A DNA stretch of 64,000 nt from Tidjanibacter sp. (GTDB taxonomy: Bacteria; Bacteroidota; Bacteroidia; Bacteroidales; Rikenellaceae): positions 62,001 to 126,000 of the forward strand of contig JAFTUI010000004.1 of NCBI GenBank assembly GCA_017466345.1. The letters are read 5' to 3'. The notes beneath the pieces were generated by a model that was not told where the DNA came from, searched no databases, and was given only the letters and a program-made list of their open reading frames with translations. This document shows positions 44,964 to 54,323 of the stretch, in pieces. Made by a program: the position numbers and the translations under genes. Positions within the stretch are counted from its first letter, which is position 1, and the number at the start of each line of letters is the position of its first letter.

Positions 44964-46304
44964 CTACAATACCTCCACAAGTTTCAGGTTGTCAATACGA
45001 ACGTGGCCTGTACCACCATTCTCGGTAAAGCGGAGCGAAATGGTCTCGGCACTCTCGGAGAGTGTGAACTTGTGCTCTGCAACCTCAATACTACCCTCGG
45101 TAGCACCAAGTTCTACCCAAGTGGTACCGCCATCGAGCGAGTAGTCTACCTTCATCTTCTGAGCCGACTGCGAATAGGTCAGTTTGAGCGATGTTGCACC
45201 GTGCAACCTGATGCCATCCACGCGGAACCAACCGCCCTTAGCCTTGCGGAACCATAGGTAAGCACCATCCATATACTTAATGCTTGTAGTGTCGTACTTG
45301 GAAATACAAACATCCGTACCATCTGAGGTATATTTAATGGAGGTAATATCATCGTCATAAACCTCGCAACCTGCCATAGCACCCTCGTTGGGTTTCAGTT
45401 CACTCTCGGGATTCTCGGGATCGGAGAGAACGTAGAGAGTGTTGTACTCGGTAATCTTACCGGGCTTGAACTCGGTAGCCGAGTTGCCCGTAATGCCACC
45501 TGCTGTGGTGTTGTGCTCGGAGGTGTTGGAGATGGACATTGTAGTGTCGAAAATCTCGCTCCAAAGCATCTTACCCACAGCATCTGCCTTGATGATAGAG
45601 ATGGTGTAGGAAGCCTCAGCAGTGTTGCCCTTCACATCGGTAGCCACAAAGCGGAATGTTACATCGGTAGCCACATCCTCCTCGGCGGGGGTGTAAGTGA
45701 AGGGGTAGGAATAGGTCTTCTCATCGGTAAAATCGCTCTTCGAGGCGTAGGCGGTCTCGCCATCGTTCTTGAATACCTCGATAGATTTGAGAATGTTGCC
45801 ACACTCTACGTTCACGTTGAAGTCCAGAGTTCCATCGCTATACATATTGGTGGGCAAGCCCTCGGGGATGGTTACGGTAAACTCAACAGCGTTGGCAGTA
45901 ATCCACAATGCGTAATCTACGCTCTGGGTGTAGCCATTGGCAGCAACAGCAGTGAACACAAAGTCGAGAGTCTCACCAAACTGCGCACCCTTGACCGTAT
46001 ATGTGAAGGAGTATTCCACCTCGGTTTGGGGCTCGGCAGAGTTGTCCCAACTCTCCTCGGAGCCTGCCAAAACCTCTCCGTTGAGCGAGGTAGAAGCACT
46101 TGCGATACCCTCCGAGTAGGAGAGTTTGAATCGGTAGGTCACCTCCTCATCGGGAGCAGCCACTGCGGGCTCCTTGGCGTTGAGCAGAGTGAAAATAATG
46201 CGCTCGTGGGGGGTCTCAATACCACCCTCCACATCATCGGGGCTACACGCCACAAATGACAGCGAGGCGAGGAGCGCAAAGAGTAACAAATGGAGTTTCT
46301 TCAT
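44964..46304 (-). CDS. surface glycan-binding lipoprotein candidate
   Basis: 446 residues, lipoprotein Cys20 (ASLSFVAC). At least two Ig-like/PKD-like beta-sandwich stretches (about 35-240: TVKGAQFGETLDFVFTAVAAN; VATDVTFRFVATDVKGNTAE), then a jelly-roll-type C-domain (WFRVDGIRLHGATSLKLTYS; KVDYSLDGGTTWVELG; HVRIDNLKL). No enzyme motif. Position within a SusCD operon and multi-module build fit a SusE/F-like glycan-binding protein. Ligand unknown. Confidence 0.65.
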   Translation of the reverse strand: MKKLHLLLFALLASLSFVACSPDDVEGGIETPHERIIFTLLNAKEPAVAAPDEEVTYRFKLSYSEGIASASTSLNGEVLAGSEESWDNSAEPQTEVEYSFTYTVKGAQFGETLDFVFTAVAANGYTQSVDYALWITANAVEFTVTIPEGLPTNMYSDGTLDFNVNVECGNILKSIEVFKNDGETAYASKSDFTDEKTYSYPFTYTPAEEDVATDVTFRFVATDVKGNTAEASYTISIIKADAVGKMLWSEIFDTTMSISNTSEHNTTAGGITGNSATEFKPGKITEYNTLYVLSDPENPESELKPNEGAMAGCEVYDDDITSIKYTSDGTDVCISKYDTTSIKYMDGAYLWFRKAKGGWFRVDGIRLHGATSLKLTYSQSAQKMKVDYSLDGGTTWVELGATEGSIEVAEHKFTLSESAETISLRFTENGGTGHVRIDNLKLVEVL

Positions 46305-46326
46305 AGTTCTATCTTAGTTTTATTTG

Positions 46327-47709
46327 TTAGTTATCTTTTACGAGGAATGGGATGCAAGCCAAAGCCACCTTGTGATTAACCTCATCGGTCACAAAGACAT
46401 AGAGCCTATAACCACCCTTTGTCGAGGGGGCTTTGAAAGAGATTGTGGGCTTTGTGGCATCCTCAATCAAACCCTCAATACCATCGGGCATAGAGCCATC
46501 GGCAAGTTTGTCGCCCTCTTTGTAGATGAGCCAATGGTAGTTGAGCGTCTCGCCCGATGGCGAAGTAGCCTCAACGGTGGCGGTGTTGGTGGAGTTCTTA
46601 ACAACAGTCACACCCGCGCCCGAGGTCTTGCCATTGAGGGTCATCTTCGAGCGGTTTTCGATGCGGGGTGCGGGGTTTGTTACAGCCACACCTGTCCAGC
46701 ACTCCGAGATTTCATCCACACCTCCGAAGGTGTTTTTCTGCTTGTCGAAGAGTCCATACCAGGGGAGTACTGCTCCGTGTGTCTGGTAGCCCCAAACGAA
46801 GATGAACGAGCCAATACAGCCCTTCGACTCGTTGGGTTTGATGTCCTCGCGCCAAATTTTGTTGTATATCTCTGCCTTCTCGGTGGAGGTCATCTCCTCC
46901 AAGCAGCCCCACGAGAGTTCCTTGGGGTCGCTCGTAGTGGACATATTCCACGTTCCGCGAGGACCAAACTCCGTAATCATCCAGGGTTTATCCCAGCCCG
47001 CAGCAGCAACATTCTTGGCAACATTGCCAACATTGGGATAGTAGGCATTTACCGAGAGAATATCCACGCTTGGTGCGTTCTGCATAAGCACCTTGATGCG
47101 GTTATTGGGTTCGGAGGTGGAGAAAGTGACCGTTACGGGGTGGTTGGGGTCCTCCTTGTGAATCATCTGTGCAATATCCTCAACGTGTTTGAAGTAGGCA
47201 GCGTTGCTGGTGGCATTGCCTGTCTCAGCCTCGTTACCGATAGACCAGCAGAGCACAGCAGGGTGATTTTTGTAGCGGCGCACCCAAGTGCGGTGGTCTT
47301 CAAGTTGCTTGTCGAGAATCTCCTTGTTGGAGGCAGCAGAGTAGTCGATACCGCCATCGCTAACATCGCTGTCGCGCATATAGAGTCCCATATTGACATA
47401 CAAACCCTTCGACCACGCCTCATCGAGGATGGCTTTGGTGTTGGCATTGGTGGAGTAGGTACGCACCACGTTGCCACCCCAATCTTTCACTTCGGCATAG
47501 AAGTTATTGGTGGCGGCACCATTGATGTAGAACTCACTATCGCCCTTGAAGAGTTTCCACACGCCATCCACCTTCTTAGTCTCGAACTTGGTGGCTTGCT
47601 GCGAGGGGCGTGTGCTGGGAGGGATGACAGTCTGTCGGTTGTCATCCTCGCAACCCACCACAAGGAGGGTTGCCAGCAGTGTAAATGCTAAATTATAGAT
47701 ACGTTTCAT
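46327..47709 (-). CDS. GH2-type TIM-barrel glycoside hydrolase lipoprotein
   Basis: 460 residues, lipoprotein Cys20. A TIM barrel of clan GH-A: AVLCWSIGNEAETG (acid/base Glu160) and PWMITEFGPRG (likely nucleophile Glu247), with VVRTYSTNANTKAILDEAWSKG before them. It lacks the N-terminal sandwich of true GH2 beta-galactosidases, and an Ig-like domain closes the C-terminus (LNYHWLIYKEGDKLADG). Probably cleaves or remodels a beta-glycan outside the cytoplasm; specificity unknown. One base separates its start from the stop of the next upstream gene. Confidence 0.78.
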   Translation of the reverse strand: MKRIYNLAFTLLATLLVVGCEDDNRQTVIPPSTRPSQQATKFETKKVDGVWKLFKGDSEFYINGAATNNFYAEVKDWGGNVVRTYSTNANTKAILDEAWSKGLYVNMGLYMRDSDVSDGGIDYSAASNKEILDKQLEDHRTWVRRYKNHPAVLCWSIGNEAETGNATSNAAYFKHVEDIAQMIHKEDPNHPVTVTFSTSEPNNRIKVLMQNAPSVDILSVNAYYPNVGNVAKNVAAAGWDKPWMITEFGPRGTWNMSTTSDPKELSWGCLEEMTSTEKAEIYNKIWREDIKPNESKGCIGSFIFVWGYQTHGAVLPWYGLFDKQKNTFGGVDEISECWTGVAVTNPAPRIENRSKMTLNGKTSGAGVTVVKNSTNTATVEATSPSGETLNYHWLIYKEGDKLADGSMPDGIEGLIEDATKPTISFKAPSTKGGYRLYVFVTDEVNHKVALACIPFLVKDN

Positions 47710-47710
47710 A

Positions 47711-49354
47711 CTATCGTGCTACCTTTTCGGTGTGTTGAACTTTCTTGGACGAAGGGTTGAGGAGTTGTCCTACCTCTTCGAGTTTGGTGCGGAGTGTGGG
47801 GTAGTCTACATCCTGCACAGCGCACTCGGAGTCGATAGCCATCGCTGCCGCCATAGCCGCCGACTGTCCCAATATCATATAGGTAGGCTCCATACGGATG
47901 GTTGTGTAGGCAACGTGCGATGCCGAGAGGCATACGGGCACCAAGAGGTTGCTGCACTCGCCGCGTTTGGGAGTGAGCGAGTAGTAGTCAATAGCGTAGG
48001 GCTTGGTCGAAGTGAAGATACCGCCCTCGATGTTGATGCCGCCATCGCCTGCTACATAGGATACAAAGTGGCAGTCCATCATATAGGTGCCAATACCCAC
48101 CGAGTGCTCTACGGGCACGCGGTTATCCTTCTGCACATTGTGCTGGGTCATAACCTTCTCGCCCACCATACGCCTTGCCTCGCGTACATAGATTTGGTAG
48201 GGGAAGCCGCCATTCTCCACAAACTCATCTTTGGGCCAGCCCCAGCGCAACATCTCTTGGCGGATGTGTTCGGGGACACGCTCGTTGTGACCGAGGCAGT
48301 AGAGCATACCCACTGCGTAGTCCTTGTGCTCCTGCTCCATACGAGCCCTATCGGCATAGTCACCCTCGGCATAACCGCTGCTTGCACCGAAGAAGTCGAG
48401 GTGGTTGGTGTCGGTTTTGCGGTTGGGCATAGGAGTGAAGGTAATGATGTTTTTGAGTTGCAATTCGGGGTCTGTCTCGAAGCGGCGGATGACAATCTCG
48501 TAGAGTGCGGGATTGTAGTTTTCGGGCTTCTCGATAGGAATCATATTCTCCTGGTCATCCGTAAGGGTTACACGGTAGCAATATGCCTGTGTGCGGTGGT
48601 CGGCACTGCCAATTTCGCCATACAATTCGGGAGCAACATAGGGAATCAGCTCGCCATCCTTGCCATTGAGGTAGGGCGAGGTGGGGATAAAGTCGAAGAT
48701 GCGAATACCTGCCATATCCTCGCCATACTGCTCGCTCGACTCCCTGCCGATGATGTGCGACACACCTGCGGCAGCCATCAGGTCGCCCTCGTAGGAGCAA
48801 TCAATGAACATCTTTGCCTTTACGGTGGTGCCGTCCAACAAGCGGATGGAGCGAATCTTTCCACCCTTGGTCTTTGCGCCATTTTCGAGGTCGAGGGGAG
48901 CGTTGTAGAGCACCTCCACACCTGCCTCTGCGAGCATCTCTTTCATAATGCGCTCTGCCACGCCCGACTCATATACCCACTGGATTTGGCGGGCATCGTT
49001 CTTGCCCGAGAAGGTGCGTTTCTTGCTCGACTCCATAAACTCCTCGCGAGTTTGGTTGCGCCACACCTCGGGCTGGATATAGTAGTCCCAAATGCGACCA
49101 TAGAACTCGGCAGCAATGCCACCCACCTGGTCTTGGCGGTTGATGTCGGTAGCCGTCAAGCCCGAAGTAGCCATACCGCCAACGTGGTCGTTCTTGGAGA
49201 TAAGCAGGGTTTGCTTACCGAGCCTTGCGGACTGAATGGCAGCCACAACACCCGAAGCACTCTCGCCATAGATGCAGACCTCGGTCTTGATGGTGGCACC
49301 CTGCACCGCCACAGCGGCGCAGAGTGTCAGAAATATCAGAGATAGTTTTTTCAT
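47711..49354 (-). CDS. secreted FAD-dependent oxidoreductase
   Basis: 547 residues with a signal peptide (LIFLTLCAAVAVQGA). Same fold as the 42965-44962 protein: VCIYGESASGVVAAIQSARLG, DHVGGMATSGLTATDI, KAKMFIDCSYEGDLMAAAGVSH. It has no C-terminal carbohydrate-binding domain. Conserved late motif VPVCLSASHVAYTTIRMEPTYMILG is shared with the paralogue (VPVCLSASHIAYGSIRMEPV). Follows susD by 26 bases. Role in the locus unknown; oxidation of a sugar or aglycone is my inference. Confidence 0.8.
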   Translation of the reverse strand: MKKLSLIFLTLCAAVAVQGATIKTEVCIYGESASGVVAAIQSARLGKQTLLISKNDHVGGMATSGLTATDINRQDQVGGIAAEFYGRIWDYYIQPEVWRNQTREEFMESSKKRTFSGKNDARQIQWVYESGVAERIMKEMLAEAGVEVLYNAPLDLENGAKTKGGKIRSIRLLDGTTVKAKMFIDCSYEGDLMAAAGVSHIIGRESSEQYGEDMAGIRIFDFIPTSPYLNGKDGELIPYVAPELYGEIGSADHRTQAYCYRVTLTDDQENMIPIEKPENYNPALYEIVIRRFETDPELQLKNIITFTPMPNRKTDTNHLDFFGASSGYAEGDYADRARMEQEHKDYAVGMLYCLGHNERVPEHIRQEMLRWGWPKDEFVENGGFPYQIYVREARRMVGEKVMTQHNVQKDNRVPVEHSVGIGTYMMDCHFVSYVAGDGGINIEGGIFTSTKPYAIDYYSLTPKRGECSNLLVPVCLSASHVAYTTIRMEPTYMILGQSAAMAAAMAIDSECAVQDVDYPTLRTKLEEVGQLLNPSSKKVQHTEKVAR

Positions 49355-49380
49355 AGTACTATTTTACACCTATATATTAA

Positions 49381-50967
49381 TTAATAGCCTACATTCTGAG
49401 GGAAGTTGTCGGCACCCATATTGATAATCTCCTCTTCGGGGATGGGCCAGCGTACAAAGTGGGGGTTGGCGGGAAGGTTGGTCCTGCCTGCAAGCGAAGC
49501 CTCCCAGCCCTCGTTGCCTGCATACTTCCTCACCTGGTCGATGAGCAAGCCGAGGCGTTTGAGGAAGTACCAGCGGTCGTTCTCGAAGCACATCTCGCGA
49601 GCCTCCTCATCGATGATGTGTTGGAGTGTCAGGGTGCCCGTAAATGCGGCATTGCCCGCCCTTGTGTAGGTCTTATTGAAATACTCTTTTGCTTTGGTCT
49701 GGTCGCCAAGGCGGTAGGCAGCCTCAGCACCCATAATATAGACGTCTGCCAAGCGGTAGAGGATGAAGTCTTTGTATCCCCTCGAAGCAAAGAGCTCGCG
49801 GGTATCTACATCACCGTGCTTGGTACAACCGGGCAGAATATCCTGATCTACTTTACCATCCTTGGTCTCGGGGAAGTACTCGCCGGGCTTAACTACCACC
49901 TTGCCGTACTCAACATCCACATCTCTGGTGTTTTTGTAGCGGTGGATGAACCAATCGTTGAAGCGGGCATCTTTCTTCTGGTCGTAGAGCGAGAGCAGAT
50001 AGGGGTTGGGGAGCATACGTCCAAAGGTGTAGCCCCAGTTCTCAACCGAGCAAGCCTCCTTGTTGGAGCCACCGATGGGGCGGCGCGACATAGAGATAAA
50101 CAGGGTGGAGAGTTGGTGACCTTGGGGGGTTGCGGTCGAGAGGTTGCCACCGGGGTTCTCGCTCCACTGAACCACCATAAGAGCCTCCGAGTGGTTCAGG
50201 TCGGCACCCTCAAAGACTTTCTTTGGCGAGTCGAGCAAGCGGTATTGGCCCGACAACTCGATGGAGTCTGCCTGATTGAGAGCAGTCTGCCAATCCTTCT
50301 TCCAGAGAGCCACCTTAGCCAAAATGGAGCGTGCAGCTGCCTGATTGAACCTACCGGGTTGGTAGGAGAGCCAATCGAGGTTCTCGACAGCATAGCGAAG
50401 GTCGGAGTAGAGAAGGTCGAAGACCTCGTCTTGGGTTGCGGGGCGATACTCCCTCTTGTCGTTCACATTCTCCCAAGTTACGGGCTCGGTGTTGAGCCAG
50501 ATGCGGTCGTAGGTACGCAGCAAGAGGAAATATGACTGTGCACGGAAAGCCTTTGCCTCAGCAAGGATTACTTTCAACTCATCGGTTTGCTCCATAGCCT
50601 CGCCAGCTGCGATAATCTCGTTGCAGCGACCGATAATCTGGTACATAAGGGTCCACATCCTCGACACCTGAGCAGCCGAGGGTTTGAGGTGGTTGGGGTC
50701 GTAGATACCGTAGAAGTTACCCGTACCACCATTGGTCATAACAATGTCGGTACCGCGCTCAACAGCCCACGAGGTGTTGCTCTCTTGGTCTTCACCCAAA
50801 TAGTTGCGGTGAAGGACATAGAGTGCCGAAGTGGCAAGTGCCAAGCCATCCTCGGACTCGAAGATATACTCCTGCGAATACTGTGTTTTGTTCTCTTCGA
50901 CAAGGAAGTCGGTGCAGGAGGAGAAGCCGACAGCCACGAGCAACAATAATGCTATATACTTTTTCAT
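49381..50967 (-). CDS. susD: SusD/RagB family nutrient-binding lipoprotein
   Basis: 528 residues, lipoprotein Cys18 (VAVGFSSC). N-terminal helical TPR-like region (SALYVLHRNYL; RMWTLMYQIIGRCNEIIAAGE; AKAFRAQSYFLLLRTYD) and C-terminal SusD part (FILYRLADVYIMGAEAAYRLGD; ARE-like EEAREMCFENDRWYFLKRLG). Forms the lid on the SusC barrel and captures oligosaccharides at the cell surface. 24 bases downstream of susC. Confidence 0.93.
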   Translation of the reverse strand: MKKYIALLLLVAVGFSSCTDFLVEENKTQYSQEYIFESEDGLALATSALYVLHRNYLGEDQESNTSWAVERGTDIVMTNGGTGNFYGIYDPNHLKPSAAQVSRMWTLMYQIIGRCNEIIAAGEAMEQTDELKVILAEAKAFRAQSYFLLLRTYDRIWLNTEPVTWENVNDKREYRPATQDEVFDLLYSDLRYAVENLDWLSYQPGRFNQAAARSILAKVALWKKDWQTALNQADSIELSGQYRLLDSPKKVFEGADLNHSEALMVVQWSENPGGNLSTATPQGHQLSTLFISMSRRPIGGSNKEACSVENWGYTFGRMLPNPYLLSLYDQKKDARFNDWFIHRYKNTRDVDVEYGKVVVKPGEYFPETKDGKVDQDILPGCTKHGDVDTRELFASRGYKDFILYRLADVYIMGAEAAYRLGDQTKAKEYFNKTYTRAGNAAFTGTLTLQHIIDEEAREMCFENDRWYFLKRLGLLIDQVRKYAGNEGWEASLAGRTNLPANPHFVRWPIPEEEIINMGADNFPQNVGY

Positions 50968-50991
50968 AATTATTTATCTCCTTCGTTTGGT

Positions 50992-53900
50992 TTAGAATGT
51001 TACGTTAACACCAAAGAGTACGGTGCGAGGCTCTGGATAACTACCAGGGTTCTGTTCGGGACCGTAGCCGATAACATCCGTAAGTGTCCAGATGTTGGTG
51101 AGGGTTGCGTAGAGCCTGAGCGACTGCATCGAGAGAGCCTTGGTTACGCTCTTGGGGAAGTTGTAACCAATCTGTACATTCCTCAGACGAACAAAAGAGG
51201 CGTCCTGATAGCCGAGGGCTGTGATATAGGCGGGAGCCTGAGTCATATTGGGTGCGGGAGCCTCGTTGGAGGGGTTCACGGGAGTCCAATAGTTGCGGCG
51301 CACACCGTTGCGCTTACCCGTCAAGTCGCCACCCTGATTGAAGGCTGTCAGATAGGAGTTGTAGCGAGTGCCTCCTGCCGAAACATACAACTCGGCACTA
51401 AGATCGAAGCCCTTGTAGTAGAAACCTGTCGAAAGAGCACCAATCCAGTCGGGGTCGCGGTACATAATCACGCGGTCCGTATCATCCAGCTCGCCATCGC
51501 CATTGGCATCCTTAACCCTCACAGCACCAGGTTGTGCATCGGGCATATGCGAAGAGGTAATATCGTCCTCCAACTGCCAAATACCATCGAAGGCGTAGTC
51601 GTAGTAGACATTCATAGGCTCGCCGATGAACCAGTTGTTGTTAACATCGTTCTTGGGCTGACCCTTCTCGTCTAATGAGCCATCGATGCGTACAATCTCG
51701 TTCTTGTTCTTAGCAAACGTAATATCTACGGTCCACTCCAAGTCGCGGGTCTTGACGGGAACAAGGTTGAGCGTTACCTCAATACCCCTATTGTTCACAC
51801 GACCCATATTTACCAGCTGGCTCTTGTAGCCTGTCGATTGGCTGAGCGATTTGGCAACCAAAAGGTCGGTGGTGTCGGTGTTGTAGAACTCCACAGTACC
51901 GCCAATGCGACCATCGAAGATGCCGAAGTCAAGACCAATGTTTGTCGAGGTAGAGGTCTCCCATTTGAGTTTGGGGTTGGGGAGTTGGGTGTCGGGCAAG
52001 TAGCCCACAACGGGTGTCGAGCCAAACTCGTACATATACTTGTCGGCAAGACCGAGGGTGGTGTAGGGCGAGATACCCTGGTTACCAACCTGACCAATAC
52101 TTGCCCTCAGTTTGAGGTTGGATACCCACTCGGCATTCTGCATAAACTCCTCCTCGCTTGCCCTCCAAGCAAACGATGCCGAGGGGAATACACCCCACTT
52201 ATTGCTCGCTCCGAATACCGAAGAACCATCCAAACGAACAGCAGCGGTCAGCAGGTAGCGGTCCTTGTAGTTGTACCTCACACGAGCCAACGAAGAGAGC
52301 ATCTTTCGCTCGGAGAATTGGTAGGAGGGAACACCGTGCTCAACTGCCGAGCCGATGGCGTGGAACGAGAGGTCATCGTTGGCGAAGCCTGTGCCACTGA
52401 TACCTATCGACTTCCAAGTGATATAGTTCACACTCTGCATCAGCGTTGCGTCAATCTTGTGGTCATCGCCAATCTTGGTGGAGTAGTTGAGAATGTTTTC
52501 GAGCAGATAGTCGAAGTAGTTGCTCTGCGAGATGGTTGCCTTACCCTGAGTGTTTGTACCTGTGGTGTGCTCCAAGCCCAAGTAGGAACCGCTATCCACC
52601 TGACGCTGGTTGAGGCTGGCGTTGAGGCGATAGGAAAGACCTTTGGCGATTTTCCAATCTGCAAAGAGGTTCATCAAGAGGCGGTCGGTCTGGCTGAGAC
52701 TCTCGGAGTTGTTGATATTCCACAGAGGGTTGTAGTGCGACTCGCCAGCCTCGGTAACATCCATACGGAGCGTTACGCCATCGTCCTCATAGACCTTTGC
52801 CAAGGGAGGCATCGTCACAAATGTGTTGAACGAACCATCGGCGCTCTCCTTCCAAGCACGCGAGTAGGAGAGGTTGGCACCCAAAGAGATGTTTTTGGTG
52901 AGTTTGTGGTCGATGTTGAGCCTACCCGACAACTTCTCGAAGCCAGAGTTGAGCACCATACCGTTCTGGCTGTATGCGCCAATACCGAAGGCATATTTGG
53001 TCTTGTCGTTACCCGACTGCACAAGTACATCGTGCTTCTGTTGGAGAGCCTTATGAATCATAAGTTTCTCCCAATCTACCCACTCGCCAGAGAGGTAAAC
53101 TTCCTCCATCAGACCACCGAGGTAGTCTTTGGTGGGCATAGTGTTGAAATCGCCACCGTAGGCGTTCCAATAAGCCTCCTTACGGTAGGCAGCGAACTCC
53201 TCGCCATTGTAGAACTCGAAGTTGCGATTGATGTCCTGAATGGCTGCATAGCCACTATACGACACCCTCAACTGTCCCTCTTGACCGCGTTTGGTGGTAA
53301 TCAGAATCACACCATTAGCAGCCCTCGCACCATAGATAGACTGCGAAGAGGCGTCTTTGAGAATCTCCATCGACTCAATATCGTTGGAGTTGATGTCGTC
53401 AATGCTGCTCATAGGCACGCCATCGACAATGTACAAAGGAGCGTTGTCGCCCGAAAGCGAGCGGCGACCACGAATCAGGATAGACGAAGAGCCACCAGGC
53501 TCGGCACTACCAAGCGAAACGTGCACACCAGCCGCAGCACCACGCAACATCTCGCCCAGCGAGGTGGTGGGGGTGGTGTTGAGTTTCTCGCTCGATACGG
53601 AGGCAATAGCACCCGTCACATCGCTACGTCTTTGGGTACCATAACCAACCACAATGACCTCTTCGAGCATCTGGAAGTCGTCTTTGAGGACAATTTTAGC
53701 CTCCGACTTGCCGGCTGTGATGGTCTGGGTGGTGTAGCCGATGCACGAAATCTCCAATTTCTCGCCTGCGGAGGCTGCAATCTCGAAGCGACCGTTGGCA
53801 TCGGCGATGGTGGCATTTGCCATATTGCCAAGCGAAATGATAGTAGCACCAATCACGGGATCGCCAGCCTTATCCACAACATAGCCCACAAAGTGTTTCG

Positions 53901-54240
53901 ACTGGGGCTTAGTGGCGGTCTGCTGTGGCTTTACAGTGTCGTTGCCCTCCAAGACGATATTGCCGTCTATGATGGAGCAGGTGATGTTCCTGCCCTCGAA
54001 AATCTTTTCGAGAGTTGCCAAAACATCCTCTCCATTGGCATTGACAGTAACCTTGCGCGAGGTATCTACTGTTTTGTCGCTGTAAAAGAATTTGTAGCCG
54101 CTCTGGCTCTCGATGTTGGCGAAGACCTCCCCAAGTGGAGCATTCTTCATCCTCAGAGTTATGTTGCGCGTTTGGGCGTAGCCCTCCGACAACACAAGCG
54201 AGCATACAAGACACAGAATAAATAGTCTGATGTGCTTCAT
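50992..54240 (-). CDS. susC: SusC/RagA TonB-linked outer-membrane transporter with STN domain
   Basis: 1082 residues. Signal peptide, STN domain (about 24-75: MKNAPLGEVFANIESQSGYKF), carboxypeptidase-like beta-sandwich (about 118-190: GYVVDKAGDPVIGATIISLG), plug (VVGYGTQRRSDVTGAIASVS; ILIRGRRSLSGDNAPLYIVDG) and a C-terminal barrel ending RTVLFGVNVTF. Imports glycan fragments across the outer membrane. The STN domain marks it as a signal-sending receptor that works with the FecR protein and ECF sigma factor encoded next to it. Confidence 0.94.
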   Translation of the reverse strand: MKHIRLFILCLVCSLVLSEGYAQTRNITLRMKNAPLGEVFANIESQSGYKFFYSDKTVDTSRKVTVNANGEDVLATLEKIFEGRNITCSIIDGNIVLEGNDTVKPQQTATKPQSKHFVGYVVDKAGDPVIGATIISLGNMANATIADANGRFEIAASAGEKLEISCIGYTTQTITAGKSEAKIVLKDDFQMLEEVIVVGYGTQRRSDVTGAIASVSSEKLNTTPTTSLGEMLRGAAAGVHVSLGSAEPGGSSSILIRGRRSLSGDNAPLYIVDGVPMSSIDDINSNDIESMEILKDASSQSIYGARAANGVILITTKRGQEGQLRVSYSGYAAIQDINRNFEFYNGEEFAAYRKEAYWNAYGGDFNTMPTKDYLGGLMEEVYLSGEWVDWEKLMIHKALQQKHDVLVQSGNDKTKYAFGIGAYSQNGMVLNSGFEKLSGRLNIDHKLTKNISLGANLSYSRAWKESADGSFNTFVTMPPLAKVYEDDGVTLRMDVTEAGESHYNPLWNINNSESLSQTDRLLMNLFADWKIAKGLSYRLNASLNQRQVDSGSYLGLEHTTGTNTQGKATISQSNYFDYLLENILNYSTKIGDDHKIDATLMQSVNYITWKSIGISGTGFANDDLSFHAIGSAVEHGVPSYQFSERKMLSSLARVRYNYKDRYLLTAAVRLDGSSVFGASNKWGVFPSASFAWRASEEEFMQNAEWVSNLKLRASIGQVGNQGISPYTTLGLADKYMYEFGSTPVVGYLPDTQLPNPKLKWETSTSTNIGLDFGIFDGRIGGTVEFYNTDTTDLLVAKSLSQSTGYKSQLVNMGRVNNRGIEVTLNLVPVKTRDLEWTVDITFAKNKNEIVRIDGSLDEKGQPKNDVNNNWFIGEPMNVYYDYAFDGIWQLEDDITSSHMPDAQPGAVRVKDANGDGELDDTDRVIMYRDPDWIGALSTGFYYKGFDLSAELYVSAGGTRYNSYLTAFNQGGDLTGKRNGVRRNYWTPVNPSNEAPAPNMTQAPAYITALGYQDASFVRLRNVQIGYNFPKSVTKALSMQSLRLYATLTNIWTLTDVIGYGPEQNPGSYPEPRTVLFGVNVTF

Positions 54241-54323
54241 AAATTTAAGTGATTATTAGGATTAGTTTATTTATAATTATTTGATTTCTCCTCAAAAATA
54301 GGATTTGGGCTGGGTGGCGAAGA

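Noticed and set aside
51838-54225. 795-codon open frame opposite susC
   Set aside because: Shadow of a confirmed SusC gene; no signal, no domain.
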